From: Alphaproteobacteria bacterium
GTDB lineage: Bacteria; Pseudomonadota; Alphaproteobacteria; Rhodobacterales; Rhodobacteraceae
Length of the DNA: 19,174 bases
Assembly (NCBI GenBank): GCA_024277955.1
Contig: JAJRUE010000012.1
Coordinates: 1 to 19,174 of the forward strand
Direction of reading: 5' to 3'
Position numbers and translations under genes: made by a program. Below the pieces are notes generated by a model that saw nothing but the letters and a program-made list of their open reading frames with translations, did no database searches and was not told the origin of the DNA. Shown in pieces: positions 1-7,702 of this stretch. Each line of letters begins with the position of its first letter. Positions within the stretch are counted from its first letter, which is position 1.

Positions 1-264
1 GAACACCACCACCCCGACGCCGCGCACGTTTATGGTGGCGTCTTCGCCCAGCAGCTTTTTCACCAACGTGTCGGGCTGGTAGGCCTGGGGCACGAAAGGC
101 AGCACCCAGCTGTCGATCCAGCCCACGAAGGTCCACAGCAGGTAGAGCGTGAGCGCGATCGGAACCAGCACCACCAGCCCGGTGAAGAAATTGGCGCGGG
201 TGCGCTGGAACAGCCGGCGCCGGCGCGACACTTGCGGCTTGTCCTCTTCAAAGGGGTTGGTCAT
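1..264 (-). CDS. DUF502 family integral membrane protein (partial, C-terminus beyond the window)
   Basis: The minus-strand frame starts at ATG 264-262 and remains open to the window edge, giving the first 88 residues. The protein begins MTNPFEEDKPQVSRRRRLF: a charged, Arg-rich cytoplasmic N-terminus, then a hydrophobic segment at about residues 27-50 (NFFTGLVVLVPIALTLYLLW) followed by FVGWIDSW. The segment FFTGLVVLVPIALT, then a W-x3-D and a VRGVGV-like stretch further on, is the hallmark I recall for DUF502, a family of bacterial membrane proteins of unknown biochemical role. The upstream GGAAAGG about 10 bases before the ATG can act as a ribosome binding site. It is separated from psuG by 199 bases containing hairpins and a possible promoter, so it is probably an independent transcription unit. 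Function is not known. Family call is good; anything beyond that is not supported. Confidence 0.8.
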   Translation of the reverse strand, partial: MTNPFEEDKPQVSRRRRLFQRTRANFFTGLVVLVPIALTLYLLWTFVGWIDSWVLPFVPQAYQPDTLVKKLLGEDATINVRGVGVVVF

Positions 265-296
265 CGGTTGGCGGTCCCTTTCCGGCGATCTGCTAT

Positions 297-325
297 CATT
301 TAGTATCTTTGGCCGGGTGCGACAA
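297..325 (-). promoter_or_regulatory. Possible sigma-70-type promoter of the DUF502 gene
   Basis: On the minus strand TTGTCG (325-320) and TAAATG (302-297) are separated by 17 bases, about 33 bases upstream of the DUF502 ATG. The match is moderate, and neighbouring hexamers such as GATACT could serve instead. Confidence 0.3.
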
Positions 326-380
326 TGGCGTTGCCGGGATTTCCCGGCCCTGCGGGCGCCGGCGGCGCCTGTGGGGCCAT

Positions 381-429
381 AAGGCGTTTGAAAAACGCCT
401 TGTCAAAGCGTTTTCCAAACCGCTTTGAC
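381..429 (-). terminator. Tandem hairpins downstream of psuG
   Basis: Two perfect 9-bp inverted repeats sit back to back just past the psuG stop codon. GTCAAAGCG (402-410) pairs with CGCTTTGAC (421-429) across a 10-base loop, and AAGGCGTTT (381-389) pairs with AAACGCCTT (393-401) across a 3-base loop. The distal hairpin, read on the minus strand, has a T-rich loop side but no long T-tract after it. Position between psuG and the DUF502 gene suggests transcription termination or mRNA 3'-end protection for the psuKG transcript. Confidence 0.55.
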
Positions 430-463
430 CCCTGTGGGGCAGGTTCGGCGCTGACCGGGCGGT

Positions 464-1413
<950 letters not shown>

Positions 1414-1417
<4 letters not shown>

Positions 1418-2394
1418 GAATGGGTATCCCCGGAAACATAGTCGGCGGCGGCGCGCAGCGCCTGTTCGAGCGCATCCGCGCGCGCGGCGCCGGCGGCTTC
1501 GGCGGCGATATGGGCCGCCATGAAGGTGTCGCCGGCGCCGGTGATGCGGGTCACCAGAACCTCGGGCGGATCGGCGCAGATGACCTGGTCGTCGGGGCTG
1601 GTGGCGGTGCCGGCGCCCGTTTCGGCGGCCCGGCTCTGGCCATCGGCGGCGGTGCGGCTGCCGTCGGTGACCAGCACCCGGCGCGCGCCCCGGGCCAGCA
1701 GCGCGCGCGCCGCTTCGGGCGCATCGGCAAAGCGGGCATGGCAGAGCAGCCCCGCCTCTTCCAGGTTCACGTAAAGCGTGGCGCCGGGATGCGCGATCAG
1801 TGGCAGCAGCCGTTCGGCCTTGCCGGGGCTGGCCGGGGCCACGCGCAGGTCGGCGGCCCCGAAGGCGGGGCTGGCGGCGATCTCGGCCAAGAGCGCTTCG
1901 GTCAGGTTGCCATCCAGCGCCACCAGCCCGGACCAGGGCGTTTCGGCACTGCCCAGGGTGCCGTCGAGCAGCGGCGCCAGGATGCGTGCGCCAGCGGCTT
2001 CCAGCGAATGCGCATCCGCGATCGCCGAGATCAGCCCGTTGCCGCCCTCGACCGCCATGTAGCGGTCGGTGGGCAGGTCGGGCGAGCGGTAGACATGGGC
2101 GGTCGAGATGCCCATGCGTTCGCAGGCGGCGATCAGTTCGTCGCCTTCCGGGTCCGAGCCGATGGCGGTGAGCACGCTGGGGCGCAGGTCGAACCGGCGC
2201 AGGGTCATGGCGATGTTCATGGCCACCCCGCCGGGCAGGCGGGCTATGCGGCCGGGCACGTCCGAGCCCAGCCGCATGTGGCTGGGCGAGCGCCCGATGA
2301 TGTCCCAGAGCACCGAGCCGATGCACAGGATCCGCGTCTCGGACGGGTGTGCGGGCGCGCAGGCCGGGGTGGGGCTGGGGGCAGCAGTGGGCAT
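1414..2394 (-). CDS. psuK: PfkB-family sugar kinase, probable pseudouridine kinase
   Basis: A ribokinase/PfkB-fold kinase of 326 residues that probably phosphorylates pseudouridine at the 5' position for the adjacent PsuG. Sequence marks are the N-terminal strand ILCIGSVLWDIIGR, the GG-containing substrate motif LPGGVAMNIAMTLRRF near residues 54-69, and the PfkB C-terminal signature ITGAGDTFMAAH, whose Asp (about 289) is the expected catalytic base. The specific substrate is inferred from the ATGA overlap with psuG rather than from the kinase itself. The start at 2394 is tentative: there is no convincing ribosome binding site, the frame stays open upstream for about 70 codons of low-complexity Pro/Arg/His sequence, and the recognisable domain only begins near residue 20. 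A start closer to the domain would need a rarer codon. Confidence 0.88.
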
Positions 2395-2654
2395 GGGCGC
2401 GTTGTCGCAGGCGGGCGCAATCGGGGCAAGCCGGAAAAATGCGTTTGGGTGTTGGAAGCGGGTGCCCGGGGGTGGCAACCTCCGCGGCGGGGCGGCGGCG
2501 CACGAGGGGGTGAATGGGGGGTGCATGGGGGCGCGGATGCCGCGGTGATGCTGTGAAAAATGGCGGCGGCACCGGGCGATTGCCGCGGCTGCGCCATAGT
2601 GCTGCCACAATCCAAAAATATTTTTTCTTCATGTATCAAGGCAGGGGACACACC
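2395..2654. other. Divergent intergenic region between psuK and a small membrane ORF
   Basis: About 260 bases lie between two divergent starts. The most striking element is an A/T tract, AAAAATATTTTTT (2615-2627), in otherwise GC-rich DNA, a likely promoter-proximal or bendable segment. I found no hexamer pair good enough to name as a promoter on either strand, and no operator I recognise. Confidence 0.4.
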
Positions 2655-2780
2655 ATGCAGAGCATTCATTCGACCTATCGAGGGCTTTCGCTGCTTTTCG
2701 CGCTGAACTGGGACCGGCTGATCTTTGTCGCGACCATCGCCGGGGCGCTGTTGCTGGGGGCCTGGGTCGGCTCTCTGTGA
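2655..2780 (+). CDS. Small single-span membrane protein, function unknown
   Basis: A 41-residue ORF starting MQSIHSTYRGLSLLFALNWD, followed by a hydrophobic helix of about 18 residues (RLIFVATIAGALLLGAWVGS). The ATG at 2655 has a strong AGGGGA ribosome binding site six bases upstream; an in-frame ATG at 2631 is less well placed. The pattern of a short amphipathic head with NWDRL followed by one transmembrane helix resembles small uncharacterised proteins I recall from Rhodobacteraceae, but I cannot name a family. It stands alone: psuK diverges on one side and a hairpin with a run of seven Ts follows about 107 bases after its stop. Codon use is native. I believe it is a real gene on the strength of the ribosome binding site, membrane helix and terminator. 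Confidence 0.6.
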   Translation: MQSIHSTYRGLSLLFALNWDRLIFVATIAGALLLGAWVGSL

Positions 2781-2881
2781 AGGCTGACCGCCGGTTCGGC
2801 CCGGTCAGGCGGGCGGCAACCGGGCGGCGACGGCTCGAATTTCACGAAATGGTGGCGGGCTGCTTGCGCAGCGGCTTGCCA

Positions 2882-2942
2882 GGCGGAGGCGCCTTGCGGC
2901 GCCATTTTTTTGTCTCGTGCCCCGCTTTGCGGGTCACTCGGG
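2882..2942. repeat. Composite intergenic repeat, copy 1
   Basis: The first 23 bases (2882-2904) are identical to 6229-6251 and contain GGCGCC-TTGC-GGCGCC, a 6-bp hairpin. After six variable bases comes a shared TGTCTCG (2911-2917), then a second hairpin, CCCGC-TTT-GCGGG (2921-2933), then CTCGGG (2937-2942). The same order and nearly the same spacing occur in copy 2 at 6229-6287. Confidence 0.75.
2888..2911 (+). terminator. Probable intrinsic terminator of the small membrane ORF
   Basis: GGCGCC-TTGC-GGCGCC (2888-2903) forms a GC hairpin followed directly by A and seven Ts (2905-2911), the classical Rho-independent arrangement on the plus strand. It lies within copy 1 of the composite repeat; copy 2 has the hairpin but no T-tract. 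Confidence 0.65.
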
Positions 2943-3061
2943 CGGGGCGCGGTTCGCCAACGGGGCGCTTTGGCCGGGCCGGTCGGGTGCGGATCGGTCG
3001 GGCGCGTGCCGGGGCGGATCGCGGGCGGGAACGGCCGGGGCGAAAAAGGGCAAATCCAATT

Positions 3062-3090
3062 TTGACAAGCCCCGGCAATCCCGATACTCA
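3062..3090 (+). promoter_or_regulatory. Sigma-70-type promoter of bamA
   Basis: A perfect -35 hexamer TTGACA (3062-3067) is followed after 17 bases by TACTCA (3085-3090). This predicts a transcript start near 3097, about 30 bases before the bamA ATG. It is the best promoter match in the window. Confidence 0.7.
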
Positions 3091-3125
3091 GATCAACACT
3101 GGGATGTCATTTCGGATTGGGGCAC

Positions 3126-5477
3126 ATGCGTAGTCATTTCCGCCGCGGGGCTAGTTTTTGCTTGTCTGTCATTCACCGGCCATCGCGCGCTGCCACGCGT
3201 CTGGCCCTGGTGTTCTTCCTTGCCTTTTCGGCGAGCCTGGTGCTGGCCACGCCGCCGGCCAGCGCGCAGACCTACCGGTTTTCCTCGGTGCGGGTGCAGG
3301 GCAACCAGTATGTGGACAGTTCAACCATCGAAACCTACGCCGGGATCGTGCCGGGGCGCGCGATCAGCGCGTCAGACCTGAACGCCGCCTACCAGAACGT
3401 GCTGTCGTCGGGCCTGTTCGAAAGCGTCGAGTTCCTGCCGCGCGGCAACCGGCTGGTGATCAAGGTGGTCGAATTTCCGGTGATCAACCGGGTCAATGTC
3501 GAAGGCAATTCGCGCATCAATGACGAAACCGCTCTGGCGATGCTGCAATCCAGGCCGCGCCTGGTGTTCAGCCCCGCCACCGCCGAAGCCGACGCCTCCC
3601 GGCTGACCGAGGCCTATCGCGCGCAGGGCCGGTTGTCGGCCACCGTGACGCCGCGCATCATCCGCCGGTCCAACAACCGGGTGGATCTGGTGTTCGAGGT
3701 CCGCGAAGGCCGGGTGACCGAGATCGAGCGCCTGTCCTTTGTCGGCAACCGGGCGTTTTCCGACCGGCGGCTGCGCCGGGTGCTGCGCTCGAAACAGGCC
3801 GGCGCGCTCAGGGCGCTGATTCGCCAGGATACTTTCGTCGAGGACCGGATCGCCTTCGACAAATCGCTGCTCACGGATTTTTACCAGTCACGCGGCTATG
3901 TGGATTTCCAGGTGCTTTCGGTGGCCTCGGAATTCTCGCGCGAGCGCAACGCCTTTTTCCTGACCTTCAAGGTGCGCGAGGGCCAGAAGTTCAAGTTCGG
4001 CGCCGCCACCGTCACCAGCGACCTGCCCGAGGTGGATGTGGCCGATTTCGAGCGCCTGCTGCGGCTGCGCCCCGGCGCCACCTACACGCCGGTCAAGGTG
4101 GACGCGACCATTGCGCGGATGGAAAAGCTGGCGCTCAAGAAGGGGCTGAACCTGGTGCGGGTCGACCCCAAGGTGACGCGCGACGACCGCAACCTGACGC
4201 TGGACATCGAGTTCCGGCTGGTGCGCGGGCCGCGGATTTTCGTCGAACGGATCGACGTGCGCGGCAACACCACCACACTCGACCGGGTGATCCGCCGGCA
4301 GTTCCGCATTGCCGAGGGCGATCCGTTCAACCCGCGCGAGATCCGCGAAGCGGCGGCGCGCATCCGGGCGCTGGGGCTGTTCGAAACGACCGACGTGAAC
4401 GCGCGCCGCGGCTCGAGCGAAGACCGGGTCGTGGTTGACGTGCAGGTGCGCGAACGCAACACCGGGTCGCTGACCTTCGGGGCGGCCTACAACTTTACCA
4501 CCGGGGTCGGGCTGACCGCCAAGTTCAGCGAACGCAATTTCCTGGGCCGCGGCCAGACGCTGAATTTCGACCTGGTGATCGGGCTGGACAACGCCAACGG
4601 CGGGATGACCTTTATCGAGCCCGCCTTTCTCGGGCGCGATCTGGCGTTCCGCTTTGACGGCGAATACCGCCAGACCCAGTTCGCCTACACCAACTACGAC
4701 ACCAGGAAGGTTCTGCTGAAACCGTCCTTCACCTTCCCGATAAGCGACCGCGCGCGGCTGGGGCTGCGCTATTCGCTGTCGCGCAACGAGTTGCTGAACG
4801 TCGATCCCGCCTCGTCCTTGGTGCTCAAGCAAGAGGCCGCCGTCGGCGCCGCCTGGCACAATGCGCTGGGCTACACGCTGAGCTATGACAGCCGCGACGG
4901 CGGGCTCAACCCCGGGACCGGCGTGCTGCTGCGGGTGGGGCAGGACTTCGGCTTCCGTTCGAACGGCGGGCGGTTCATCAAGTCGACCGCGACGCTGGGG
5001 GCGCAGGCCAGGGTGTTCAACGACCAGGTGACCCTGCGCGCCACCATCGAGGGCGGCGTGCTGGATTCGCTGGGCGGGGTCAGCGGGCTGAACGACCGGT
5101 TCTTCCTGACCTCGGCGAATATCCGCGGCTTCGCGCCCGCCGGGATCGGGCCGCGCGACCTGACGGTGGGCAACCGGGATGCGCTGGGCGGCAACCTGTT
5201 TGCCGCGGCGCGTCTGGAAACCGAGTTTCCGCTGGGGATCCCGCAGGAAATCGGCATCACCGGCGGGGTGTTTTTCGACGTGGCTTCGGTCTGGGGGCTG
5301 GATGACACCATCGGCGGTCTGATCGACGACACCATGCGGATCCGGTCTTCGGCGGGGGTTTCGCTGTTCTGGAAAACCCCGATCGGGCCGCTGCGGTTCA
5401 ACTTCTCGCGCGCGCTTCGGGCCGAAAGCTACGACCAGATCCAGAACTTCGACCTGACCATTTCGACCGAGTTCTGA
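3126..5477 (+). CDS. bamA: Outer membrane protein assembly factor BamA
   Basis: An Omp85-family protein of 783 residues, the core of the BAM complex that folds and inserts beta-barrel proteins into the outer membrane. It begins with a long Arg-rich signal peptide with hydrophobic core ATRLALVFFLAFSASLVLA and a likely signal peptidase I site after residue 47 (PASA-Q). Repeated POTRA units follow to about residue 400, recognisable by motifs such as VRVQGNQ, VEGNSRI, FVGNRAFSD and VRGNTTTLDRVIRR. The rest is the 16-strand barrel. It carries the conserved loop-6 motif IRGF at about residue 665 and ends in the aromatic terminus TISTEF typical of outer-membrane barrels. I chose ATG 3126; a TTG nine bases earlier is also in frame. 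The stop overlaps the next ATG (TGATG), coupling it to the periplasmic chaperone gene. Confidence 0.97.
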   Translation: MRSHFRRGASFCLSVIHRPSRAATRLALVFFLAFSASLVLATPPASAQTYRFSSVRVQGNQYVDSSTIETYAGIVPGRAISASDLNAAYQNVLSSGLFESVEFLPRGNRLVIKVVEFPVINRVNVEGNSRINDETALAMLQSRPRLVFSPATAEADASRLTEAYRAQGRLSATVTPRIIRRSNNRVDLVFEVREGRVTEIERLSFVGNRAFSDRRLRRVLRSKQAGALRALIRQDTFVEDRIAFDKSLLTDFYQSRGYVDFQVLSVASEFSRERNAFFLTFKVREGQKFKFGAATVTSDLPEVDVADFERLLRLRPGATYTPVKVDATIARMEKLALKKGLNLVRVDPKVTRDDRNLTLDIEFRLVRGPRIFVERIDVRGNTTTLDRVIRRQFRIAEGDPFNPREIREAAARIRALGLFETTDVNARRGSSEDRVVVDVQVRERNTGSLTFGAAYNFTTGVGLTAKFSERNFLGRGQTLNFDLVIGLDNANGGMTFIEPAFLGRDLAFRFDGEYRQTQFAYTNYDTRKVLLKPSFTFPISDRARLGLRYSLSRNELLNVDPASSLVLKQEAAVGAAWHNALGYTLSYDSRDGGLNPGTGVLLRVGQDFGFRSNGGRFIKSTATLGAQARVFNDQVTLRATIEGGVLDSLGGVSGLNDRFFLTSANIRGFAPAGIGPRDLTVGNRDALGGNLFAAARLETEFPLGIPQEIGITGGVFFDVASVWGLDDTIGGLIDDTMRIRSSAGVSLFWKTPIGPLRFNFSRALRAESYDQIQNFDLTISTEF

Positions 5478-6205
5478 TGATGGGACAGGCGGCGGTCTGC
5501 CGGTGGGCTCTGGTGGTGCTGGCGCTGGTGCTGGCGGCGCCGGGGCTGGCCGGGCGGGGGCTGGCCCAGGATCTTGGGGTCGCGGTGTCGCAGGTGGTGG
5601 TGGTGGACACCGAAAAGGTGTTCAAGGCGACGGTTCTGGGACGTGACATCGCGACCCGGCTGGAAGAGCGGGTCAAGGCGCTGGCGGCGGAAAACAAGAA
5701 GATCGCGTCCGAGCTGGAAGCCGAAGAGCTGGACCTGACCGCCAAGCGACCGACCCTGCCGCCCGAGGAATTCAAGGCGCTGGCCGATGCCTTTGACGAG
5801 AAGGTTCAGCGCATCCGCGCCGAACAGGACGCCAAGCAGCGCGAGTTGCAGGCGCTGCGCGACGCCGAGCGGCAGTCGTTCATCGAAGACATTGGGCCGA
5901 TCCTGTCGCGCGTCGCCGCCGAACGCGGGGCGCTGGTGGTTCTGGACCTGCGCAACGTGGTTCTGTCGGCGGGCAGCATCGACATCACCGACGAGGCGAT
6001 CCGCCAGATCAACGCCGCCACCACGCGGCGCAAGCCGGCGGGCGGGTCGGCCGGCGGCGGGCAGCGTGACCCGGCAGCCGCTGGGGGCGACGGGGCGGCT
6101 GGTGGTAGTCCGGCGGGCGATGCCACGGCGGGCGGTGGTTCGGCGGGGAGCGACCCGGGGACGGGGGCGCCTTTGGGTGGGGCGCAGCCATCGGGGTCAC
6201 CCTGA
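5477..6205 (+). CDS. OmpH/Skp-family periplasmic chaperone with a Gly/Ala-rich tail
   Basis: A 242-residue exported protein. Residues 1-30 form a signal peptide (hydrophobic core WALVVLALVLAAPG, likely cleavage after GLA before Gln31). The mature part starts with a beta strand, VVVVDTEKVFKA, and continues as a long charged helix (about residues 60-135, rich in Glu/Lys/Arg/Ala) predicted to coil back on itself, the Skp tentacle. A strand-forming LVVLDLRNVVLSAGSIDITDE then closes the body. Skp holds unfolded outer-membrane proteins on their way to BamA, which fits its coupling to bamA. The odd part is residues 186-242: a low-complexity tail of Gly, Ala, Ser, Pro and Asp that I do not associate with the family core. 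Either of two adjacent ATGs (5477, 5480) could be used. Confidence 0.9.
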   Translation: MMGQAAVCRWALVVLALVLAAPGLAGRGLAQDLGVAVSQVVVVDTEKVFKATVLGRDIATRLEERVKALAAENKKIASELEAEELDLTAKRPTLPPEEFKALADAFDEKVQRIRAEQDAKQRELQALRDAERQSFIEDIGPILSRVAAERGALVVLDLRNVVLSAGSIDITDEAIRQINAATTRRKPAGGSAGGGQRDPAAAGGDGAAGGSPAGDATAGGGSAGSDPGTGAPLGGAQPSGSP

Positions 6206-6442
6206 TCTTTTCATGGGTGGCGTTATCGGGCGGAGGCGCCTTGCGGCGCCAAGGTCATGTCTCGCCCCCCGTGCCGGGGGGCTCGGGATTGCCTCCGGCG
6301 GGGATATTTTCGGACAGAAGAAGGATGGGCGCGGGGAATTCGACCGGCGGGGCTGCGCCCGGGTTGGCGATGGGCGGGCCGATGCGCTTGTGCCGCGCCG
6401 AGGGCTTCGCTAACAATGCGCAACGCCATCGAAGGACCGCTC
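6206..6442. other. Intergenic region between skp and fabZ carrying repeat elements
   Basis: These 237 bases interrupt an otherwise compact cluster. They contain copy 2 of the composite repeat (6229-6287), then GCCTCCGGCGGGGATATTTT (6291-6310) and CGGACAGAAGAAGGA (6311-6325), which resembles a dispersed intergenic sequence I recall from several Rhodobacteraceae genomes. No clear promoter hexamers for fabZ were found. Confidence 0.5.
6229..6287. repeat. Composite intergenic repeat, copy 2
   Basis: Bases 6229-6251 are identical to 2882-2904. The shared TGTCTCG is at 6258-6264 after exactly six bases, as in copy 1. The second hairpin here is CCCCCC-GTGCC-GGGGGG (6265-6281), and CTCGGG follows at 6282-6287. 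The hairpin arms differ from copy 1 while pairing is retained, a sign that structure rather than sequence is conserved in that part. Confidence 0.75.
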
Positions 6443-6901
6443 ATGACCACTGACAAGACCTCTGCCGATCTCGAAACCATCCAGTCGATCCTGCCGCACC
6501 GCTACCCGTTCCTGCTGGTGGACAAGGTGGTGGATGTCGAGATCAACAAATCCGCCGTCGGCATCAAGAACGTTACCTTTAACGAGCCGCATTTCCAGGG
6601 CCATTTCCCCGGCAAGCCGATCATGCCCGGCGTCACCATCATCGAAGCGATGGCCCAGACCGCCGGCGTGCTGGTGGGCCTGTCGATGGACATTTACGAC
6701 AACCGGATGCTGATCTATTTCATGAGCGTGGAAAAGGCCAAGTTCCGCCGGATGGTGGTGCCGGGCGATGTGCTGAAGATGCACGTCGCCGCGCTGCGCG
6801 GCGGCGGCAAGGTGTGGAAATTCTCGGGGCGCGCCGAGGTGGATGGTCAGCTGGCCTGCACCGCCGAGTTCACCGCGATGATGGACCTCGGAAAGGGCTG
6901 A
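6443..6901 (+). CDS. fabZ: 3-hydroxyacyl-[acyl-carrier-protein] dehydratase FabZ
   Basis: A 152-residue hot-dog-fold dehydratase that removes water from 3-hydroxyacyl-ACP in fatty acid elongation. It also competes with LpxA for 3-hydroxyacyl-ACP, so it balances phospholipid and lipid A supply. The N-terminal ILPHRYPFLLVDKV and the active-site segment HFPGKPIMPGVTIIEAMAQT are diagnostic; His54 and Glu68 are the catalytic pair and fall at the same numbers as in E. coli FabZ. Start ATG 6443 has GAAGGA six bases upstream; an in-frame ATG at 6416 would add nine residues and lacks a ribosome binding site. lpxA begins three bases after its stop. Confidence 0.97.
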   Translation: MTTDKTSADLETIQSILPHRYPFLLVDKVVDVEINKSAVGIKNVTFNEPHFQGHFPGKPIMPGVTIIEAMAQTAGVLVGLSMDIYDNRMLIYFMSVEKAKFRRMVVPGDVLKMHVAALRGGGKVWKFSGRAEVDGQLACTAEFTAMMDLGKG

Positions 6902-6904
6902 GCC

Positions 6905-7702
6905 ATGAGCGCACAGACGGGGGCGCGGGTGCACCCCTCGGCAGTGGTTGAAAGCGGCGCGCGGCTGGGGGCGGGCTGTGTTGTCGGCCCGTTCTGCCAT
7001 GTGGGCCCGGATGTGGTTCTGGGCGACCGCGTGGTGCTGAAAAGTCACGTGGTGGTGGCCGGCGCCACCGAGATCGGCGACGAGACCGAGATCTATCCTT
7101 TTGCGGTGGTGGGCGAGATCCCGCAGGATCTCAAGTTCAAGGGCGAACGCACCCGGCTGGTGATCGGCAAGCGCAACCGCATCCGCGAGGGCGCGACCCT
7201 GAACGTGGGCACCGAGGGCGGCGGCGGCATCACCCGGGTGGGCGACGATTGTCTGTTCATGACCGGGGCGCATGTGGGCCATGATGCGCAGGTGGGCAAC
7301 CGGGTGATCATGGCCAACCAGGCGGCGCTTGGCGGTCATTGCATCATTGAAGACGATGTGATCATCGGCGGGCTTTCCGGCGTGCACCAGTTCGTGCGCC
7401 TGGGCAAGGGGGCGATCATCGGCGCGGTCACCATGGTCACCAATGACGTGATCCCGCACGGGCTGGTGCAGGGGCCGCGCGGCACGTTGGACGGGCTGAA
7501 CCTGGTGGGGCTTAAACGGCGCGGGGTGGCGCGCGCCGACATCACCGCGCTGCGCGCCGCCTTTCAGGCGCTGGCCCAGGGCGACGGCGCCTTTCAGGAC
7601 CGCGCCCGGCGGCTGGCGGCGGAAACCGACAGCGCCTATGTGCAGGAAGTTCTGGATTTCATCCTGGCCGGTTCGGAACGCTCGTTCCTGACCCCAAGCT
7701 GA
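6905..7702 (+). CDS. lpxA: UDP-N-acetylglucosamine acyltransferase LpxA
   Basis: A 265-residue left-handed beta-helix acyltransferase that transfers a 3-hydroxyacyl chain from ACP to the 3-OH of UDP-GlcNAc, the first step of lipid A synthesis in the cytoplasm. Hexapeptide-repeat coils run through most of the chain (for example VHPSAVVESGARLGAGCVVG). The active-site stretch GAHVGHDAQVGN places His126 at the position of E. coli catalytic His125, and His145 matches E. coli His144. The C-terminal helical region starts after GLNLVGLKRRGVAR, a strongly conserved LpxA motif. The length is normal. The gene follows fabZ by three bases, and its TGA stop overlaps the inferred CTG start of lpxI. Confidence 0.97.
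   Translation: MSAQTGARVHPSAVVESGARLGAGCVVGPFCHVGPDVVLGDRVVLKSHVVVAGATEIGDETEIYPFAVVGEIPQDLKFKGERTRLVIGKRNRIREGATLNVGTEGGGGITRVGDDCLFMTGAHVGHDAQVGNRVIMANQAALGGHCIIEDDVIIGGLSGVHQFVRLGKGAIIGAVTMVTNDVIPHGLVQGPRGTLDGLNLVGLKRRGVARADITALRAAFQALAQGDGAFQDRARRLAAETDSAYVQEVLDFILAGSERSFLTPS

Larger units (their letters stand above)
2781..3125. other. Intergenic region before bamA: hairpin repeat plus promoter
   Basis: This 345-base stretch has no convincing gene. It carries the first copy of the composite hairpin repeat (2882-2942), a GC-rich G-run segment (2941-3050) with no recognised motif, and the bamA promoter (3062-3090). Frames open across it have no family resemblance. Confidence 0.6.

Noticed and set aside
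3117..3125. TTG start for BamA nine bases before the ATG
   Set aside because: ATG 3126 gives an adequate signal peptide and no better ribosome binding site favours the TTG.
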